Shown in pieces: positions 62,786-64,000 of a stretch of DNA of 64,000 bases. Position 1 is the stretch's first letter. Each line of letters starts with the position of its first letter. A program made the translations under genes and the position numbers. The notes under the pieces were generated by a model, which saw only the letters and a program-made list of their open reading frames with translations, had not been told where the DNA came from and ran no database searches. The DNA comes from Amphimedon queenslandica. Lineage: Eukaryota; Porifera; Demospongiae; Haplosclerida; Niphatidae. The stretch spans positions 421,809 to 485,808 of the forward strand of contig NW_003546257.1 in the NCBI RefSeq assembly GCF_000090795.2. Reading direction: 5' to 3'.

Positions 62786-64000
62786 TTAAGAGTGTATTGT
62801 GAGAACTCTCTCACTCTCCTCCTCCTCCTCCTCCTCCTCTTCATCATCATCATCTTCATCAGACAGTGATCCACTGGTAGTGGTAGTTGTGTCCAACTGG
62901 TGAATGCTGTGGTGATGATGTGAAGTGAATTGATACGGCGAAGTCACATGAACGACTTCGGGTTGCTGCTGAATACCACTGGTAGTACCAGCCCCTTCAA
63001 TGTGGTACTGCTCCTTACCCCCTATCACCTGACTTACAATATACTGGGCAGGAGCAGGAGGAGGAGTAACAGGAACACTGGTGGTAATTAAGGTTCGCCC
63101 GATCGTCCCGATATCCATTACTTGCTGCAGTCTTGGTGTCGTGCTTTCTTGTTGCTGCTTGAGGCTTGACCTTCTAGGCCGCCTGGCCTGAACGCACTTG
63201 TCTATCATCGTAGAGTGAATCTCTGACTTTCTTGCTGAGGTGTCAAACAGGACGCAATAAGCTACAATGTGATTATAATAACGATAATATTTTATATTAT
63301 ATTAAAGTTACTTTTTATGGCCGATATTATTTTAGGATCGAGTTGCTCGTAATGCTGACTAGCAGCGGAGAGCGTTGACCGAGCTAATATCATCCTGTCC
63401 CAGTAGACACTCATCAACTTCCTTGCCAGCTGCTTCCCTGTCTTCACAATGGAGAGTATTTGCTGCAGTCTTGCAGTTGAGATAAACACATTAGTACCAG
63501 GGACCAGTTCAATAGCATCGTCATCATCTTTGCCGTGTTTACCAGACATACCCTGTCAATGGACAATAATCATCATCATTATAATATTATACGGAGTTCA
63601 CATAGTACAATACAGTGGGCCTAATACTGCAATGTCAGGCGTACATTAATGATTCATGTATCAAGTTGTTGTTACACATGTAAGGGAACAGACAACATCA
63701 CCTCACCTGGCTTTCCAACACGGAGAGTTTTGTAACTGTGGCACTGCCACTTTCACCGCTAATGCTTGTCTTCTCTGAGGATGAGGATGAAGAGGCAGTG
63801 TGTCCAATGACTGGTAGTACAGTGTGCCCTCCTCCTATCAGTCCAGAGTGTCCTCTGCTTTTCCCTATTGCTCTCTCGGGGGTTCTTTGCTTGAATAGCT
63901 TGCTGTCATCTTCTTCATCTTCATGTGACGATGGAGGAAGTGGTGATGGTGGAACCGTTCGCAAGGTCTGAGGAGGTGGAACGAATTGACTCACTTGTAG
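62786..64000 (-). CDS. BEN-domain protein (5' end beyond window)
   Basis: Exons 63707-64000 (open to the edge), 63312-63552 and 62786-63261 join in frame to about 336 aa. The first part is Ser/Pro-rich with acidic patches. Residues encoded by the second exon and the start of the third form a BEN domain: 'ELVPGTNVFISTARLQQILS', 'QLARKLMSVYWDRMILARSTL', 'LDPKIISAIKTYCVLF', 'DKCVQARR'. BEN domains bind DNA or proteins in transcriptional repressors and insulator factors. The tail has Gln- and His-rich runs, a TTTTT run and an acidic (DEDDDDEEEEEEEEE) stretch encoded by trinucleotide repeats. Orthology to a named BEND protein is not clear. Confidence 0.75.

Overview
This is an AT-rich, gene-dense stretch of animal nuclear DNA. 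Introns are very short (37-150 nt is common), spacers are tiny, and many genes are divergently paired. Clear metazoan orthologues (PI3K p85-type adaptor, TONSL, TMEM64, TRIQK, CNEP1R1) sit beside lineage-specific multi-pass membrane proteins, a Crinkler-type (CR) gene and MGM101. The whole suggests a demosponge with a compact genome, of the Amphimedon type. That assignment is an inference from style and gene content, not a database match. All gene models below were built by hand, joining exons by splice signals and reading frame; nearly every model closes in frame from start to stop.

Layout, left to right. 0.4-3.1 kb: a tandem pair of small unknown genes, then the C-terminal part of a multi-pass membrane protein. 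3.4-7.3 kb: proteasome alpha subunit PSMA7 (-) divergent from an hnRNP C-like RRM protein (+). 7.7-11.5 kb: CNEP1R1 (-) divergent from mevalonate diphosphate decarboxylase MVD (+). 11.7-12.2 kb: ATP synthase epsilon. 12.5-14.8 kb: PSMG4 (-) divergent from EMG1 (+). 15.0-18.1 kb: beta-tubulin (-) divergent from MPHOSPH6 (+). 18.4-19.7 kb: TMEM64. 19.9-26.6 kb: RPL14 (-) divergent from a p85-like PI3K adaptor with an unusual N-terminus (+). 26.9-34.0 kb: PSMD7 (-) divergent from three tandem four-helix membrane proteins (+). 34.3-39.8 kb: PPP1R16/TIMAP-like gene (-). 40.0-48.7 kb: TONSL (-) divergent from a PX-domain protein (+). 48.9-51.1 kb: TMEM70 (-) divergent from MGM101 (+). 51.5-53.6 kb: CR-type nuclease/kinase-like gene (-). 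54.4-62.5 kb: lysosomal alpha-mannosidase (-, crossed by an N gap) divergent from TRIQK (+). 62.8-64.0 kb: a BEN-domain gene running off the right edge.

Three things stand out. First, a repeat family with a period near 177 bp occurs at ten places, every one inside an intron of a conserved gene, in either orientation, as single units or arrays of six or seven. One related short element has terminal inverted repeats and another variant carries a 20-bp perfect palindrome. Second, nine head-to-head gene pairs are separated by only about 45-320 bp; one pair (TMEM70/MGM101, about 45 bp) joins two mitochondrial genes, and three proteasome-related genes lie within 25 kb. Third, several genes are biologically notable: an animal MGM101, a CR-type effector-like gene with a ubiquitin-like header, and a PI3K adaptor whose SH3/RhoGAP part is replaced by two unfamiliar helical domains. 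No tRNA, rRNA, CRISPR array or retroviral/LTR element was recognised.
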